DNA of 64,000 nt, taken from NCBI RefSeq assembly GCF_001422045.1, contig NZ_LMLW01000010.1, positions 317,489 to 381,488 of the forward strand. The letters are read 5' to 3'. The position numbers were made by a program, and so were the translations under genes. The notes below the pieces were generated by a model, which saw only the letters and a list, made by a program, of their open reading frames with translations, was not told the origin of the DNA and did no database searches. Below, in pieces: positions 62,282-64,000 of this stretch. The first letter of the stretch is position 1; each line of letters begins with the position of its first letter. This stretch comes from Sphingomonas sp. Leaf242 (lineage in GTDB: Bacteria > Pseudomonadota > Alphaproteobacteria > Sphingomonadales > Sphingomonadaceae).

Positions 62282-63457
62282 TTGCCGAACACTGCCACTA
62301 GCCCTTGGTCCATGTCTGCAGGCGAATGGTGGAAGGTCCTGAAACGGACTTGGACCGAGGCAGCGGACGATAATATCGGGCTTATCGCCGCGGGGACCGC
62401 GTTCTACGGGTTCGCGGCGATCGTCCCGTTGCTGGCGTCGGTCGTCCTGATCTATGGTCTGGTTGCCGATACCGCGACCGTCGTCGCCAACATCCGTGCT
62501 CTTTTCAACGTCCTCCCCGATGATGCGGCCCGCGTGATCGGCGATCAGTTGGCGACCGTCGTCGGCACATCGGAAGGCAAGAAGGGGTTCGGCCTCGTCA
62601 TCGCGCTGGGGATCGCCTTGTACGGCGGCACCAAGGGTGCCTCGTCGATCGTCACCGCGCTCAACATCGCCTATGAAGAGAAGGAGACGCGGGGGTTCAT
62701 CGTGTTGAACCTGCTGGCCTTCGCGATCACTGGTGGGGCGGTGATGCTGGCATTGGTTGCCGCCCTGTCGACCGCGGCGTTTGCGCTACTCGACAGCCTG
62801 ATACCTGGCGCGCCGGAAATCATGCTTCTGGCGATCCGCCTCGTCAGTTACGGCGTGCTGGCCTCGCTGGGCGTTACGGCAGCGGCGTGCCTGTATCGGT
62901 TTGGCCCCAATCGTCACAAAGCCAAATGGGCGTGGCTGACGCCCGGATCTCTGGCTGCAACGGTTATCTGGCTGGGCGCGACGATCGGGTTCGGCGTCTA
63001 TGTATCGCGCTTTGGAAATTACGGCGCGACCTATGGCTCGCTGAGCGCGGTCGTCGTGCTCCTCACGTGGCTGTGGCTCTCGGCTTACGTTTTCCTGCTC
63101 GGCGCAGAGCTGAATTCGGAACTGGAGCATCAGACGAAAAGTGACACGACGACCGGCGCGGCCACACCGATGGGAACGCGCGGTGCGACCGTCGCAGATA
63201 CGGTTGCGACAGACATTGACCCGAAGCCAGTTGTTCAGCCCGAGGAGCGGGACAGGGTAGGGGTCTTGGCCGCAGTCCATTTCAGCGGCATGCAGGCAGG
63301 GTTACCAGCATCGCTTCTGGCGCTCGGCGGTCTGAGGTCGATCCGTCGCGGCTCACCGGTTGCGGGTCTTTGTCTGATCGCCGCCGGCGCAGCACTGGCA
63401 CACCGGAAGCGGTGCGTGTCTGACGAGGTGGCAGCGAAAACGCGAGCCACGGACTGA
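62282..63457 (+). CDS. YihY/BrkB family membrane protein
   Basis: A 391-residue polytopic protein of the YihY (formerly BrkB/RNase BN) family. Membrane segments include AGTAFYGFAAIVPLLASVVLIYGLV, GLVIALGIALYGGTKGASSIVTALNIAYEE, IVLNLLAFAITGGAVMLALVAALSTAAF, LVSYGVLASLGVTAAACLYRFGP and SLSAVVVLLTWLWLSAYVFLLGAELNSELE, the family's last signature. The C-terminal 110 residues are a soluble tail with a final hydrophobic patch. TTG 62282 or ATG 62312 could be the start; ATT 62261 and CTG 62264 sit closer to the GAGGA site. Function in the family is not settled. Confidence 0.88.
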   Translation: MPNTATSPWSMSAGEWWKVLKRTWTEAADDNIGLIAAGTAFYGFAAIVPLLASVVLIYGLVADTATVVANIRALFNVLPDDAARVIGDQLATVVGTSEGKKGFGLVIALGIALYGGTKGASSIVTALNIAYEEKETRGFIVLNLLAFAITGGAVMLALVAALSTAAFALLDSLIPGAPEIMLLAIRLVSYGVLASLGVTAAACLYRFGPNRHKAKWAWLTPGSLAATVIWLGATIGFGVYVSRFGNYGATYGSLSAVVVLLTWLWLSAYVFLLGAELNSELEHQTKSDTTTGAATPMGTRGATVADTVATDIDPKPVVQPEERDRVGVLAAVHFSGMQAGLPASLLALGGLRSIRRGSPVAGLCLIAAGAALAHRKRCVSDEVAAKTRATD

Positions 63458-63846
63458 TGACATATGGGCGGTCGATCAAGCTGTTCTTCGATGGCGGCTG
63501 TCGGCCAAACCCCGGCCCAATCGAATGCGCCGTAGTCCGGAAGGGGGTCGCACACTACCAGCACGATCTCGGTAACGGGAGTAACAGCGACGCCGAATGG
63601 CTGGCTGCGATCCAGGCATTGGAGATCGCGGCACGAAACGGCGACCGCGATATCACGCTGCTCGGCGACTCCATGCTGGTCGTGACCCAAGCCAATCGAA
63701 CGGCGCGATGTCGCTCGACCGAACTCGAAGCACACCAGGCCATGTTCATGAAGCTAGCCGTTGGGTTCGAGCGCCTACGCATCCGGCATATCGGTCGAGC
63801 CCAGAACCTTGCAGGCATAGCGTTGGCCAAGCTGCACCCCCGGTGA
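63457..63846 (+). CDS. RNase H-like protein lacking the fourth metal ligand
   Basis: A 129-residue RNase H-fold protein. Three of the four metal-binding acids are seen: D12 in LFFDGGCRPNPG, E47 in NSDAEWLAAIQALE and D71 in LLGDSMLVVTQ. The fourth site, normally N-x3-D near the C-terminus, reads NLAGIALAKL, with Ile121 where Asp is expected. It may thus be inactive or only bind RNA-DNA hybrids, or use another residue. It starts on the last base of the YihY stop. Canonical rnhA is presumably elsewhere. Confidence 0.8.
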   Translation: MTYGRSIKLFFDGGCRPNPGPIECAVVRKGVAHYQHDLGNGSNSDAEWLAAIQALEIAARNGDRDITLLGDSMLVVTQANRTARCRSTELEAHQAMFMKLAVGFERLRIRHIGRAQNLAGIALAKLHPR

Positions 63847-63927
63847 GGCTGATACCGTCCCGCCCAGCGTCACAGGGGCCGCAGGCTTCATTTTCCCGGA
63901 AACCGACCAAAAACTGTAAAATAGTGT

Positions 63928-63956
63928 TTGACGGGGTGGGGAGGTGGGCCTAGAGG
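63928..63956 (+). promoter_or_regulatory. Strong promoter-like sequence near window end
   Basis: TTGACG (63928-63933), a 17-base G-rich spacer, then TAGAGG (63951-63956) and a GC-rich discriminator. The AT-rich stretch just upstream (AAACTGTAAAATAGTG) could be an UP-type element. This layout resembles growth-rate-controlled rRNA or tRNA promoters. The downstream leader runs off the window, so an rRNA operon is only a guess. The 154 bases after the RNase H-like gene hold no other gene. Confidence 0.45.
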
Positions 63957-64000
63957 GGTGTCACCGCAGCGGAGTGCCTCACCGGCTTCTGAAGCGGTCG

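Noticed and set aside
1..64000. CRISPR arrays, prophage, insertion sequences, integrases
   Set aside because: No regularly spaced repeats, transposase, integrase or phage structural genes were seen on either strand; the repeats present are dispersed inverted repeats.

Overview
The window is a GC-rich, densely coded bacterial chromosome segment with no phage, insertion sequence, CRISPR array or plasmid genes. Gene content (TamA/TamB pair, ComF, DUF1178, ZnuD-type receptor, Mqo, a leucine-degradation operon with a MaoC hydratase) and several families of short GC-rich inverted repeats suggest a sphingomonad alphaproteobacterium, most likely Sphingomonas. That assignment is inferred from gene content and style, not from a marker gene.

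Layout. 1-8.0 kb: 3' end of an SDR gene, a GH130-type glycosidase/phosphorylase, Mqo with a Tat-like leader, a GT4 glycosyltransferase, a nitronate monooxygenase-family enzyme and a LysE exporter. 8.1-13.1 kb: hydroxyacid dehydrogenase, SH3-like protein, DUF559 nuclease bracketed by repeats, thiolase, orphan prepilin peptidase. 13.2-21.2 kb: tamA-tamB and a Baeyer-Villiger monooxygenase. 21.2-26.0 kb: an AT-richer spacer with palindromes, then a signalling cassette (EAL phosphodiesterase, TPR hybrid kinase, single-domain receiver). 26-29.3 kb: methyltransferase, comF, grxC, a nitrilase-family hydrolase, DUF1178, tRNA-Ser. 29.4-33.4 kb: two small proteins and a cluster of acyl-CoA dehydrogenase-like protein, PIG-L deacetylase, NodS-like methyltransferase and GT2. 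33.6-45.9 kb: glucan and trehalose block (glucose dehydrogenase-like SDR, GH15, then glgX-treZ-malQ-treY) interrupted by an Old Yellow Enzyme on the other strand. 46-52.2 kb: ZnuD-like receptor with a palindromic operator candidate, N-formylglutamate amidohydrolase-like protein, two transglutaminases, a WYL-like small protein and a Crp/Fnr regulator. 52.3-58.2 kb: leucine catabolism (liuA, liuB, NTF2-like, liuD, maoC). 58.2-64 kb: the tesA/ybbA/ybbP-type divergent set, YihY, an RNase H-like protein and a strong promoter-like sequence at the right edge that may precede an rRNA operon.

How genes work together. GlgX, TreY, TreZ and MalQ, translationally coupled, would turn glycogen into trehalose and recycle short maltodextrins; the neighbouring GH15 and SDR may release and oxidise glucose. 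LiuA, MCC beta/alpha and the MaoC protein form the isovaleryl-CoA branch of leucine breakdown. TamA and TamB form an envelope-spanning assembly machine. The EAL, kinase and receiver genes look like one c-di-GMP signalling unit.

The parts most worth a second look are the acyl-CoA dehydrogenase/PIG-L/methyltransferase/GT2 cluster, where the first gene lacks a normal start and the last two overlap tail-to-tail by 177 bp; the signalling cassette with its palindrome-rich upstream region; the repeat that supplies the liuB ribosome-binding site; the DUF559 gene bracketed by repeats; and a transglutaminase whose expected catalytic His position reads Ser. All product names are from motif reading without database searches.
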